This document shows positions 1 through 7,623 of a stretch of 28,148 nt of DNA, one piece after another. Each line of letters starts with the position of its first letter. Position 1 is the first letter of the stretch. This DNA comes from JBCCSZ01 sp039199225 (GTDB lineage Bacteria > Bacteroidota > Bacteroidia > Chitinophagales > Saprospiraceae), in contig JBCCSZ010000067.1 in NCBI GenBank assembly GCA_039199225.1, positions 1 through 28,148 on the forward strand, read 5' to 3'. The notes beneath the pieces are model-generated. The model worked only from the letters and a program-made list of their open reading frames with translations, made no database searches and had not been told where the DNA came from. Both the position numbers and the translations under genes were made by a program.

Positions 1-82
1 ATTTTACTTTATTTAATAATTTTGATATTACGAAATTAATTAAAATTTTTAACATTAAAACATTTAATCACTTAATAACTTA

Positions 83-138
83 ATCACTAAATCACGAAAT
101 CACGAAATCACGAAATCACGAAATCACGAAATCACGAA
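83..138. repeat. 8-bp tandem repeat (unit ATCACGAA)
   Basis: One variant unit (ATCACTAA, 83-90) is followed by six perfect head-to-tail copies of ATCACGAA (91-138). The last two copies lie inside the 3' end of the PAP2 gene, so the final residues FVIS and the TGA stop of that protein are written by the repeat. The sequence just upstream (about 60-90) holds looser variants such as aatcacttaat, which suggests an older, decayed array. There are no spacers, so it is not a CRISPR array. Confidence 0.95.
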
Positions 139-780
139 CCTCTTATTATACCACTTATTGGCATCCTTCGGGAGGCGGTCCTGGATGGCGTAAATGACGA
201 TGCCCAGGAAAATACCTACAATGGCGCCTAGGTAGATGTCTTTCAGGAAGTGTTGGACAAGGTAGACCCTCGATAGGCCGATCAGCAGGGCGGTGGTGAA
301 GAGTAGGATACCTGTGAAATGTTTTTTGGAAACGATCAGGGCAAGGAGTGTGTACAGGGTAAAGGCCGACATGGTGTGGCCGGAGGGGAAGCTCGAATAG
401 CCGGTGAGTAACTGTACGCCATCTACGACGCTGATATGGCCATCTACGATTTCGCTGTAGAAGTATACGGAGGGGCGGGGGTGAGCGAATAGGTATTTGA
501 GTAGGTAGGCCACTGCCATTACGATGAAGCCGGTCAGTGGGATGATGATGGCGAAGCGGAAGCGGTAGAAGAGCGCGGCAATGGTGAGGATCAAATAGAC
601 TGGTTCTTCTCCGAGTTGGGTGACGATGGCGAAGAACTGGTTCCAGAAATACGTTCGATGTTCGCTGAACCAGATCAATAGGTCGCCGGTCTCGATGAGG
701 AGTAAGCCGATGCCACCACTTAGGATAAAAAGCAAAAAAGCAATGAAGTAGGAGCGATTGATCTTTAGAAGTTCTGACAT
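124..780 (-). CDS. PAP2-family membrane phosphatase
   Basis: This 218-aa integral membrane protein belongs to the type 2 phosphatidic acid phosphatase superfamily, which removes phosphate from lipid phosphates or undecaprenyl pyrophosphate at the outer face of the inner membrane. The three-part active site is complete: K95-x6-R102-P103, the PSGH motif with H135, and S170-R171-x5-H177-x3-D181. About six hydrophobic segments surround these motifs. The ATG at 780 lies 5 bp after the stop of the upstream LptF/LptG gene, so the two are probably co-transcribed, and both concern envelope lipids. The last four residues are encoded by the tandem repeat at 83-138. The substrate cannot be told from sequence; undecaprenyl pyrophosphate or a lipid A phosphate are both possible. 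Confidence 0.9.
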   Translation of the reverse strand: MSELLKINRSYFIAFLLFILSGGIGLLLIETGDLLIWFSEHRTYFWNQFFAIVTQLGEEPVYLILTIAALFYRFRFAIIIPLTGFIVMAVAYLLKYLFAHPRPSVYFYSEIVDGHISVVDGVQLLTGYSSFPSGHTMSAFTLYTLLALIVSKKHFTGILLFTTALLIGLSRVYLVQHFLKDIYLGAIVGIFLGIVIYAIQDRLPKDANKWYNKRFVIS

Positions 781-785
781 ACAGA

Positions 786-2375
786 TCAGGATGTTTTGAC
801 TTTTCGTCGATTGAATATTCGAATGAAGAATTGGACGTAGCGGTCGATGTTCACCACTTTGGAGTCGTTCATGGCCCGATAGGTTAGAATCATACCGATG
901 GGGAACAGCACAATGCAGGGCATCCAGGCAGCGACAATGGCTGGTAGCACAAAGCTTTCAGCTAGCTTTTTACAGAATATATTTAGTACGATGTAAAGCA
1001 TGAAAAAGATGATGGCAATCAGGATTGGGTAGCCAAATCCACCTTTGCGTACGATGGCTCCCATTGGCGCTCCAATGAAAAGGAAGATGAAGCAGGCCAG
1101 GGCCATACTTTTTTTGATGTTGAGTTCAAAAACGTGTTTGACCTTCGACTCTTCCTCGCGATTGATGGTGCTGTTGGCGGTATCTGCCTGGCCATGTATG
1201 CTGCGGGCCGATGATTTGGCACGGTTGAGAAAGCGAGTCTGGTCTTTAATTTTGAGTGTTTTGAGCAGGCTTGGATATTCTGCCAATGGCTTATCCAACT
1301 CGTTTTGAAGATTTTGAAGGGTAACGGCCTTTTTGCCGGATTGTTTTTTAGGCTTACTTTTTTGAAGCTGCTGAATCTTTTTGCTTTCGAGTAAGTTACT
1401 TGTAATTTCGATGCTATCGCCAGGTAATTCGGGCGCCTTGTCGAGCAGGGTGGTATCCACGATTTTGACGGTCTTGAAGGCCCGAAAGTACTTTCCGACT
1501 TGCTCACTCATTGATTCGTAGCGTTTATCGATTTTTCTTTCAATGGAGTCTATGGCGGATCGCAGCTGGCTACTACTCAGCATGCTGTAATGCGATTTGA
1601 AGAGCTCTTTGTTGGTTTCGTTGATTTCAAATTCACTGAGGTCAAATACTTTGGTCCACTCAGAAAAGGAGGTTCGTACGAAAGGATAGGTTTTGTCTTT
1701 GCCCTTGACAGTTTGCTGTGTTTCCTGATATTGGGTGCCTTCCAAAAGGTTCATTACAAAGAACCGACGATCATGGGTGGTGTACATTTCTCCCTTCTTG
1801 GCCAGAATCATGGTGGCTTTTCCACGATTGTAATTATTGTGGTCGTAAATGAGAATGTCCTCAATACTTCTATTGTCTTTGCCTTTGGCACCGATGTGAA
1901 TGATCAAATTGCGGAAATCGTCGTTGAAAACGCCTGTTTCGAGCGCTAAAGCAGGTTTTTGCTTCCGAATATCGTACAGCCTTGACTTGAATTGGAGGTT
2001 GGAGACCGGAATGATGTTATTGGAGGTCACAAAGGATAGAAAACTGATGCTGAGGGTGACATACATCAGGGGTTGCATGACCCGCAAAAGAGGGACACCG
2101 GCAGATTTGAAACTCGCCAGTTCATAACGTTCGGCCAAGTTACCCATAACCATGACCGATGAGATCAGAATGGCAATGGGCAGCGCCGTTGGCACTAAGG
2201 AGATGGAAAGATAGGACAGCAATTCCATCAACATGAAAAAGCTGACCCCCTTGCCGACTATATCGTCAATGTATGTCCAAAGAAATTGCATGATCAGTAC
2301 GAACAATGCAATAAAAAAGGTGACGATAAAAGGCGGTACAAAACTCTTGATCAGTAATTTATCGATTGTCTTCAC
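786..2375 (-). CDS. LptF/LptG (YjgP/YjgQ) family permease
   Basis: This 529-aa protein is a membrane subunit of the kind that, with the LptB ATPase, extracts lipopolysaccharide from the inner membrane and passes it to the LptC/LptA bridge. The start is GTG at 2375, preceded by a purine-rich GAGGGGA ribosome-binding site; no ATG is available nearby. The first ~110 residues hold three hydrophobic segments with the family-typical NLAERYELASFKSAGV segment. A periplasmic beta-jellyroll region follows (~120-265), then three C-terminal membrane segments (~425-510). Between them lies a hydrophilic, Lys/Ser/Gln-rich stretch (~270-420) that makes it longer than the usual ~360-aa LptF or LptG of Proteobacteria. 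F and G cannot be told apart here. Confidence 0.9.
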   Translation of the reverse strand: MKTIDKLLIKSFVPPFIVTFFIALFVLIMQFLWTYIDDIVGKGVSFFMLMELLSYLSISLVPTALPIAILISSVMVMGNLAERYELASFKSAGVPLLRVMQPLMYVTLSISFLSFVTSNNIIPVSNLQFKSRLYDIRKQKPALALETGVFNDDFRNLIIHIGAKGKDNRSIEDILIYDHNNYNRGKATMILAKKGEMYTTHDRRFFVMNLLEGTQYQETQQTVKGKDKTYPFVRTSFSEWTKVFDLSEFEINETNKELFKSHYSMLSSSQLRSAIDSIERKIDKRYESMSEQVGKYFRAFKTVKIVDTTLLDKAPELPGDSIEITSNLLESKKIQQLQKSKPKKQSGKKAVTLQNLQNELDKPLAEYPSLLKTLKIKDQTRFLNRAKSSARSIHGQADTANSTINREEESKVKHVFELNIKKSMALACFIFLFIGAPMGAIVRKGGFGYPILIAIIFFMLYIVLNIFCKKLAESFVLPAIVAAWMPCIVLFPIGMILTYRAMNDSKVVNIDRYVQFFIRIFNRRKVKTS

Positions 2376-2685
2376 CGTATTCCCCTCGATTGTGCAACTC
2401 GCGTTGCAATGAATGAATTCCAGCCTTTGATTGCTTAAAGACTAGAATAAAAACGGCATACCCGCAATTGTCGTTGCTTCTTAACAAAGCAATTAACATT
2501 CCGATAAGACTTAAGCCCAGCGATCAAGACTCAACTTGATCACAAGTATTGTCTCCAAAGGAGCCAACTACCTGTACTTTCAGGGCTTAGCACACTATCG
2601 TATGGCTCTCCCATTGAGAAGAGCGATCAAATATCGGATATGTTGCGGGAATAAAGAAGGGATGGTTTAAATTAATCGGATAAAC

Positions 2686-2850
2686 CTACTCCGCTATATT
2701 GGTAAAAAGGCGCGGATTGTAAGTAGGTGAAGGATTGTCGAGTTTTGACTGAAATTTCTTTTTTGCCTTGCTAATTTTGGGTTTTAATGCACCTAAGAAT
2801 GAAATGGAAGATAAAGTTGAAAGTTGTCTGTGATTGTTGTCTCTTTTCAT
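2686..2850 (-). CDS. possible small basic protein (54 aa), unrecognised
   Basis: An ATG at 2850 opens a 54-codon frame ending in TAG at 2686. The peptide begins MKRDNNHRQLSTLSS and is rich in Lys, Arg and Ser, with a KAKKKFQSK core. It has no signal peptide, transmembrane segment or Cys. A GGGGA stretch lies about 4 nt upstream of the ATG and could act as a ribosome-binding site. It sits alone in a 720-bp intergenic region, transcribed toward the LptF/G gene. No family is recognised. A chance ORF is a serious alternative. Confidence 0.25.
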   Translation of the reverse strand: MKRDNNHRQLSTLSSISFLGALKPKISKAKKKFQSKLDNPSPTYNPRLFTNIAE

Positions 2851-2939
2851 AATTTCCCCATTTTTGTTACATAAGAGTGATCCAATATAGTTAAAAAGAC
2901 AGCAGAAAAACGAATCGACAGATTTTTAATTTTATCAAA

Positions 2940-2975
2940 CTGTAGCGCTTACAGAATTATCAGTAGTAAAACTAC
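2940..2975. promoter_or_regulatory. two adjacent small inverted repeats upstream of sigma gene
   Basis: CTGTA/TACAG arms around GCGCT (2940-2954) are followed 8 bp later by GTAGT/ACTAC arms around AAA (2963-2975). They lie 120-155 bp before the sigma-factor start. They could be protein-binding sites or weak RNA hairpins. The arms are only 5 bp, so chance is possible. Confidence 0.2.
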
Positions 2976-3096
2976 GTATGTATTTTCCTGTAAATCAGTA
3001 ATTTGTATTTTTTTTTGGGAATGTGGAAAAAAAGTGAATAAATTTCCGCCCTAAATCATGTAACTACTTTCGTTAAATCATCGTCTTCCCTGTGAA

Positions 3097-3606
3097 ATGA
3101 GTTGGAAAGATTTTCAAAACCAGGCATTTACCCATAAAAACAAAATGTATCGTTTTGCGATGCGATTCGTGGGTAATCCGGCAGAGGCTGAGGACATCGT
3201 TCAGGAGGTTTTCATCAAGCTGTGGAAGCAGAAAGACCGCCTAGAGTCCTTTTCCAATCTCGAAGCCTGGTGCATGAAATTGACCCGCAACCTGTCCATC
3301 GATAAATTGCGCTCCAAGCATCGGAGAGTCGAAGACATCGATGGCGCCCGACACATGGCCTCCGGAGGGGTTGACCCCTACAAAAAGGCTGAAATGAGCG
3401 ATATGATTCGGCAGGTACGGGAAATTATGAGGACGTTGCCCGAAAATCAACGCATCGTATTACAGCTGCGAGACATTGAAGGGATGAGCTATCAAGAAGT
3501 CGCCGATGCGGCCGACCTCACGCTCAACCAAGTAAAGGTTAATCTCTTCCGTGCCAGACAGCAAATTCGTACACAATTGGCAAATATGGAGTCCTATGGA
3601 TTATAA
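3097..3606 (+). CDS. ECF-type RNA polymerase sigma factor
   Basis: This 169-aa sigma-70 family factor redirects RNA polymerase to a dedicated promoter set. Region 2 is at about residues 10-75 (MYRFAMRFVGNPAEAEDIVQEVF, then W60-C-M-K-L-T-RNLSIDKLR). Region 4 is at about 112-160, with the helix-turn-helix MSYQEVADAADLTLNQVKVNLFRAR. Length and domain order are normal for an ECF factor. The ATG at 3097 is the only start consistent with region 2. Its last 11 bp overlap the start of the next gene (ATG at 3596), a usual sign of a translationally coupled sigma/anti-sigma pair. The downstream DUF4252 genes are its probable regulon. Confidence 0.93.
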   Translation: MSWKDFQNQAFTHKNKMYRFAMRFVGNPAEAEDIVQEVFIKLWKQKDRLESFSNLEAWCMKLTRNLSIDKLRSKHRRVEDIDGARHMASGGVDPYKKAEMSDMIRQVREIMRTLPENQRIVLQLRDIEGMSYQEVADAADLTLNQVKVNLFRARQQIRTQLANMESYGL

Positions 3607-4090
3607 CCTGATCACAGCGCTGTTGGAGAAATACTGGGAAGGCAATACCTCCCTGGAAGAGGAACAACAACTAAGAGCATACTTCAACGGAGCAGATGTT
3701 GCTCCCGAGCTGCTACCTTATCAGCCTCTTTTTCAATTTTTCAAAGAGGAAAAGCAGGCAGAACTTCCGGCAGACTTTGAAAGTCGTCTCTCGAAGCAAC
3801 TCCAAGTACCTGTTCGTCCAATACGTCGGGTATTGTATCGCCGCCTGGCCAGTGCCGCCGCCATCCTGTTGCTGGCTTTTGTCGGCCTTTGGATGATGAT
3901 GCCTGCCGAAAGTGCCAAAAAGGAGACAGCTGGAGTGGACTGGTCCAAATATGAATGTGCCAATCCAGAAGATTGTCTGGAACAAGTTCAAACGGCCCTG
4001 TTGTTGGTCTCTGGCAAGCTGAATAAGGGGACCGATGCAGCTGCAGAGGGCTTGGCCAAGATAGAAACAGCGACCAGCGTGATCAAGTAA
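3596..4090 (+). CDS. single-TM anti-sigma-like protein
   Basis: This 164-aa protein starts at the ATG at 3596, overlapping the sigma gene by 11 bp; a more upstream GTG at 3551 exists but would overlap far more. Residues 1-70 are acidic and contain the pattern LLEKYWEGNTSLEEEQQLRAYF, typical of the cytoplasmic sigma-binding segment of small Bacteroidota anti-sigma proteins. One hydrophobic segment spans about residues 83-101. A periplasmic tail of about 60 residues with two Cys (C121, C127) follows. I see no zinc-finger HxxxCxxC motif. Inference: it holds the adjacent ECF factor at the membrane until a cell-envelope signal is sensed. The family assignment rests on position and layout rather than on a strong motif. 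Confidence 0.7.
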   Translation: MDYNLITALLEKYWEGNTSLEEEQQLRAYFNGADVAPELLPYQPLFQFFKEEKQAELPADFESRLSKQLQVPVRPIRRVLYRRLASAAAILLLAFVGLWMMMPAESAKKETAGVDWSKYECANPEDCLEQVQTALLLVSGKLNKGTDAAAEGLAKIETATSVIK

Positions 4091-4343
4091 TCTGACTTAC
4101 AATGGCTTCAGCGCCAAACCTTCGTTTTCCTTATCTACAGAAACTATTAGTTGATACGTGTTTTCAGCCGCGTCAGAGGACGTGTTTGTCCCAGTCCGGC
4201 TATGGAATCAAAATAAAAAAGCCATCTGATGATCGGTTCTGAGTCCTATTAGCTCAATGCTGAGAATCAAATTCTGACTTTAAAAGCACGTGCATAAGTA
4301 TATATCATCAAATCATTAACAATTACTTTAAAACACAATACAA

Positions 4344-4886
4344 ATGAAATATCTGATTGTTTTAGCCCTCGCTTTACTGAGTTTTAGTACTCAGACCTCT
4401 GCTCAAGATGGCGATGCCATATCCAAATACTTTGAGCAATACGTTGAAAATGAAGACTTTACCGTTGTATATGTTAGTCCGAAAATGTTTGAAATTCTTG
4501 GAAAACTCGAATTGGACCACCTGGAAGATCAAGAAGCACAAATCGCTATGGATATGGCCAGTCGCTTGAAAAGTATTCGCGTTTTGACGACAGAAATAGA
4601 CCCTGGTCATTATTATGAAGAAGCCGTCAATAAGATCAATACGAATGAGTATGAATCGCTGGTAAAGGTGCGCGACGAAGGTGAAAATATCAACCTGATG
4701 ATCAAAGACAATGGTGGAGACATTATTACCGAAATGCTGGTAATCGTTGGAGGAGAAGACGAGTTCGTTTTGGTCAGCCTGATCGGCGACATCGACCTGA
4801 AGAACATATCCAAACTGTCTAAGACGATGAACATCAAGGGCATCGAGCACTTGGAAAAGGCTGAGAACGCGGAGATAAACAACTAA
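4344..4886 (+). CDS. DUF4252 exported protein (copy 1)
   Basis: The product is 180 aa with a signal peptide (MKYLIVLALALLSFSTQTSAQ) and no later membrane segment, so it is exported to the periplasm. The body matches the DUF4252 pattern: an N-terminal FEQYVENEDFTVVYVSPKMF strand, a central IRVLTTEID strand, a YESLVKVRDEGENINLMIKDN stretch and a terminal VLVSLIGDIDLKNISKL segment. The function of DUF4252 is not known; such proteins are commonly found beside ECF sigma factors in Bacteroidota. It lies 253 bp after the anti-sigma-like gene, so it may have its own promoter, and 23 bp before a paralogue. Confidence 0.82.
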   Translation: MKYLIVLALALLSFSTQTSAQDGDAISKYFEQYVENEDFTVVYVSPKMFEILGKLELDHLEDQEAQIAMDMASRLKSIRVLTTEIDPGHYYEEAVNKINTNEYESLVKVRDEGENINLMIKDNGGDIITEMLVIVGGEDEFVLVSLIGDIDLKNISKLSKTMNIKGIEHLEKAENAEINN

Positions 4887-4909
4887 TCCACACCTTTAAA
4901 ACAGACCAA

Positions 4910-5491
4910 ATGAAGAAATGGATTCTGGCCTGTTGTATCTTGTCTTTCGCTTTGACAAGTTATGCACAGACACCTACCATAAACAAGTTCTACAGGCAAA
5001 ATAAGTTTAAAGAGGGCGTTCGAAACATTAGTTTACCAGGTTGGCTGATACGCCTTGGCTCTAGAATCGCAAAAAACAAAGTTGAAGACGATCCCGAGGC
5101 AGTAGAAGCACTCAAGTTGGCTCGTAAAGTGCGGAAAATGCGCCTCCTGGTTACAGAAGAGGGCAATCCGATCAAGCAGCAGAAGATTGACAAGATGATG
5201 CGAAATGTTCGTAAAAAGGACAAATTTGAGGATTTGATCTACGTGCGCGACGAATCAACAGAGGTGAACATGCTGATACGAACCAATGGATCGGGTGATA
5301 TGATTAAAAATCTGCTGATACTGGTCAACGATGAGGAAGAGTTTGTCTTCCTGAGCCTCAAGACCAAGTTGGGGATACAAGAGATCAACAAGCTGCTGCG
5401 CAGCCTAGAGGATGAAGTAGAGTTGGATATTGAAGTTCCGATTCCAGACCCAGAACCAGAAGAGATATTGGCCGAAGAGCCTCAAGTATAG
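4910..5491 (+). CDS. DUF4252 exported protein (copy 2)
   Basis: This 193-aa paralogue of the upstream gene has a signal peptide (MKKWILACCILSFALTSYAQ) and the same fold signatures: KVRKMRLLVTEE, then FEDLIYVRDESTEVNMLIRTN, then EFVFLSLKTKLGIQEINKLL. Compared with copy 1, it has a more basic N-terminal half and an added acidic Pro/Glu-rich tail (PIPDPEPEEILAEEPQ). The opposite charge of the two halves, and of the two paralogues, could allow them to interact, but this is inference. The gap of 23 bp suggests one transcript with copy 1, ended by the terminator at 5514. Confidence 0.82.
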   Translation: MKKWILACCILSFALTSYAQTPTINKFYRQNKFKEGVRNISLPGWLIRLGSRIAKNKVEDDPEAVEALKLARKVRKMRLLVTEEGNPIKQQKIDKMMRNVRKKDKFEDLIYVRDESTEVNMLIRTNGSGDMIKNLLILVNDEEEFVFLSLKTKLGIQEINKLLRSLEDEVELDIEVPIPDPEPEEILAEEPQV

Positions 5492-5513
5492 ACTTACCCG
5501 TACATTTTAGAGA

Positions 5514-5567
5514 AGAGTCATCCCGAAATTTGGTGCTAAAACTACTTCGGGATGACTCTATTTTTTT
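5514..5567 (+). terminator. rho-independent terminator after DUF4252 pair
   Basis: Perfect 14-bp arms, AGAGTCATCCCGAA (5514-5527) and its complement (5546-5559), enclose an 18-nt loop and are followed by ATTTTTTT. The T-tract runs into the stop codon of the convergent desaturase gene, so the element sits exactly between two converging transcripts. On the minus strand the stem is followed only by TCTCTAAAA, a poorer tail, so it is mainly a plus-strand terminator. Confidence 0.92.
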
Positions 5568-6603
5568 AAGCCGCCTTCAAGGAAGAAGTATAAATTCTGG
5601 CGTATTCTCTAAATGAAATCATCCGCTGGGATTCTTCATCCCACAGCTTGTGGAAAATGCACTTTAAGCTGGAGCGGAATGTCAGAACAGTTGTATGCTT
5701 TTCAAAAACGGGATTGTCTTTGTTGCAACGTTCCAAATTATAGTTCGGAATGAGTGAGCTGAGGTGGTGGATGTGGTGGAATCCGATGTTACCAGTCAGC
5801 CACTGCATAACCTTTGGCAATTTGTAATAGCTGCTACCTCTGATAGCTGCCAACAGGTACTCCCAGTTTTCCTTCCAATTTTTATAGTTTGGATCGTGTT
5901 GATGCTGTACATAGAAAAACCAAATGGCAATCATGGCGAAAAAGACGATGATCGGTGCCTGGATCAATAAAAAGGTCTTCCATCCGATTAAAAAGCCAAG
6001 GGTCAAATAAACGGCCAGATAGACATAGTTACTGACAACGACGGAGCGGCGCTCCTTGGACCATCCCTTAAACTTGATCAGCGGTAGCCTATTGTGGATC
6101 AATAGATAGTAAACCGGTCCGACCAAAAACATGATCAAGGGCGAGCGATAGAGGCGGTACTTGAATTGCCCCCAGCTGCTCAGCGCTTGGTATTCTTTGA
6201 CCGTTAAAGTCGTAATGTCCCCAATGTCCCGATTTTCAAACTGGCCATTGTGTGCATGGTGGAAGTTGTGCGAACGCGCCCAATAGCGGTAGGGGATCAA
6301 GCTGAACATGCTACAGAAAAAGCCGATGGCATTGTTGACTTTCCTGGACTTGAGGAATGACTGATGGCCGCAATCGTGTTGGATGATAAAAATGCGCACC
6401 ATAAAAAAGGCATTGACGACACCCAGTCCAAGCGTGATCCAATAGGACCAGGAAAGACTCAGGTACATCAATATCCAGATACCTATAAACGGTAGGAACG
6501 AATTCAATAGTTGGATGACGGCTTTTACTTTATTTGGCTTTTGGTAATCTCTAACGATTTCTTGCCAATTCTGTAGTGCCGCTTTAATTTGATCTGCTTG
6601 CAT
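5566..6603 (-). CDS. membrane fatty acid desaturase
   Basis: This 345-aa di-iron membrane desaturase introduces a cis double bond into acyl chains, probably on membrane phospholipids. The three histidine boxes are all present: H76-D-C-G-H80, H112-N-F-H-H116 and H276-H-I-H-H280, with a fourth HQHD at about 234. Hydrophobic segments at about 32-72, 88-104, 155-170 and 191-232 give the usual four-helix layout. The spacing of the boxes resembles the delta-12/omega-6 type, but regiospecificity cannot be read from sequence. The ATG at 6603 is clear. It is a single-gene unit convergent with the DUF4252 genes, with a 470-bp upstream region containing a nested inverted repeat. Membrane-fluidity control by temperature is the usual role. 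Confidence 0.92.
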   Translation of the reverse strand: MQADQIKAALQNWQEIVRDYQKPNKVKAVIQLLNSFLPFIGIWILMYLSLSWSYWITLGLGVVNAFFMVRIFIIQHDCGHQSFLKSRKVNNAIGFFCSMFSLIPYRYWARSHNFHHAHNGQFENRDIGDITTLTVKEYQALSSWGQFKYRLYRSPLIMFLVGPVYYLLIHNRLPLIKFKGWSKERRSVVVSNYVYLAVYLTLGFLIGWKTFLLIQAPIIVFFAMIAIWFFYVQHQHDPNYKNWKENWEYLLAAIRGSSYYKLPKVMQWLTGNIGFHHIHHLSSLIPNYNLERCNKDNPVFEKHTTVLTFRSSLKCIFHKLWDEESQRMISFREYARIYTSSLKAA

Positions 6604-6785
6604 TGTATTGAACTTTTGCTGTTAAGTCGTGAGGCTAAAAAAATTGACATTGTCGGCTTTGGTGGGTTTCCCAAAAAGCTTTCGTAAAACCTCCGAGTGT
6701 TTGTTGTCTAGTTCCTTTCGCGCTGAAAAGCCAGCTATACTGGCAATTTTGTTAACCTCTCACGGGGTAAAATATGGATCGTTAA

Positions 6786-6824
6786 AAATCGATGAAAAAT
6801 TTCGATTGCCGAAATTATCGATTT
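6786..6824. promoter_or_regulatory. nested inverted repeat, possible operator or RNA hairpin
   Basis: Outer arms AAATCGAT (6786-6793) and ATCGATTT (6817-6824) enclose inner arms AATTTCG (6798-6804) and CGAAATT (6810-6816) around a 5-nt loop. There is a 4-nt bulge (GAAA) on one side only. The two-step stem totals 15 bp. It lies about 180 bp upstream of the desaturase start. It may be a regulator-binding site or a structured leader. The function is unknown. Confidence 0.45.
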
Positions 6825-6933
6825 ACATTTTATTGTCATTTTAAGACTTTTAACGTTTAATCTCGCCAAAGGTTGTCGGCCAAAATGTGGATAACTTTTT
6901 TATTGGAAATTAATGTAATATGAAAATAATGCT

Positions 6934-6941
6934 TATGTTTG
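6934..6941 (+). promoter_or_regulatory. Bacteroidota -7 box (TATGTTTG)
   Basis: This is an exact match to TAnnTTTG, about 135 bp before the start at 7076. The expected -33 TTTG/TTG box is not at standard spacing; the nearest TTG ends 28 bp upstream (6903-6905). The promoter call is therefore tentative. Confidence 0.35.
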
Positions 6942-7075
6942 TATGTGTAAAAACCTCTTGAACCGCTCATAATCAGGCAATAAACAACAGCTTACAAACC
7001 AAAACTTCTTTTTTGCATTTAAGTTAATAGACAGACTATCAAAGCGACCTGGTTTAGCACTTTAAAGAGAAAACC

Positions 7076-7492
7076 ATGCAAAACACTGGAAACACTAACA
7101 GCAGGCACCAAAAGCCTGACATGGTGGCTATTATACGCCATCTAATTCACACCAAAATTGAATACATCGATCACGAGCAGGAATTCTTGTATCACTCCTT
7201 CGATGAACTCAAACAATTGGACATTCACCAGATTGAAATGCTGCGTTCTGAAAGGAAGCTGAAGTCCCTGAAAGTCAAATTTGACGACTTCATCCAACGC
7301 ATCGAACAGCTGTCCCACGCCCGTAGTTTATTATTGGTCATCCGAAGTTTCCTCAAGCTGGAAACGGCCCAAGCCATTTATGAGCTTTTGACCAATGATA
7401 AGTACTTGTTCTACTCGCCAAGCAGCCTGCAACGATTGCTTGGATTAGAAACTTACATCAATCACTACGTTGCCAATCCGGTCGATAATTAA
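7076..7492 (+). CDS. uncharacterised 138-aa alpha-helical protein
   Basis: The product is not recognised. It is soluble, with no signal peptide or membrane segment. It appears nearly all helical, with a Gln/His/Lys-rich first half (IRHLIHTKIEYIDHEQEFLYHSF) and amphipathic heptad-like stretches at about 45-85. The second half has a Leu-rich helix (SLLLVIRSFLKLETAQAIYELL) and a short helix ending in LQRLLGLETYINHYV. The ATG at 7076 follows an A-rich AAAGAGAAAACC leader, normal for Bacteroidota. It stands alone between the divergent desaturase and the large exported protein, with 131 bp before the latter. A small regulatory or adaptor protein is possible but not shown. Confidence 0.65.
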   Translation: MQNTGNTNSRHQKPDMVAIIRHLIHTKIEYIDHEQEFLYHSFDELKQLDIHQIEMLRSERKLKSLKVKFDDFIQRIEQLSHARSLLLVIRSFLKLETAQAIYELLTNDKYLFYSPSSLQRLLGLETYINHYVANPVDN

Positions 7493-7623
7493 TCGGTTTT
7501 GTGGTGCAGATGGCACCAGCCGTAGAAATGTCTTAAGGTAGCCTTTGGCTATAGTTCAGTGCTCGTGACTAGGTAATTGCCACTCAAATTGCTATGTTTA
7601 CATCGTACACAAATGACGTAAAC

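Larger units (their letters stand above)
2376..3096. other. 720-bp intergenic region with several small hairpins
   Basis: This divergent region separates the LptF/G gene (minus) from the sigma-factor gene (plus), so it must carry promoters for both. Visible structures are GATCAAG/CTTGATC arms at 2522-2541 with a 6-nt loop, and TTGCTT/AAGCAA arms near 2475-2493. Two further hairpins lie at 2940-2975 and a possible 54-codon ORF on the minus strand at 2686-2850. No full TAnnTTTG box was found in front of the sigma gene; the closest is gTAATTTG near 2999-3005, one base short. None of the hairpins has a T-tract, so they do not look like terminators. A small RNA is possible but unproven. Confidence 0.5.
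6604..7075. other. divergent intergenic region, desaturase / unknown gene
   Basis: The 472 bp between two divergent genes hold a nested inverted repeat at 6786-6824 and a full TAnnTTTG box at 6934-6941. No convincing small ORF is seen. The section 6840-6960 is AT-rich and is the most likely location for divergent promoters. Confidence 0.6.

Noticed and set aside
4130..4215. tRNA-like or structured RNA in the gap after the anti-sigma-like gene
   Set aside because: No T-loop, anticodon arm or acceptor pairing could be made; only short GC-rich complementarity.
7500..7520. Terminator after the 138-aa gene (TGGTGC/GCACCA hairpin)
   Set aside because: The stem is only 6 bp and no T-tract follows.
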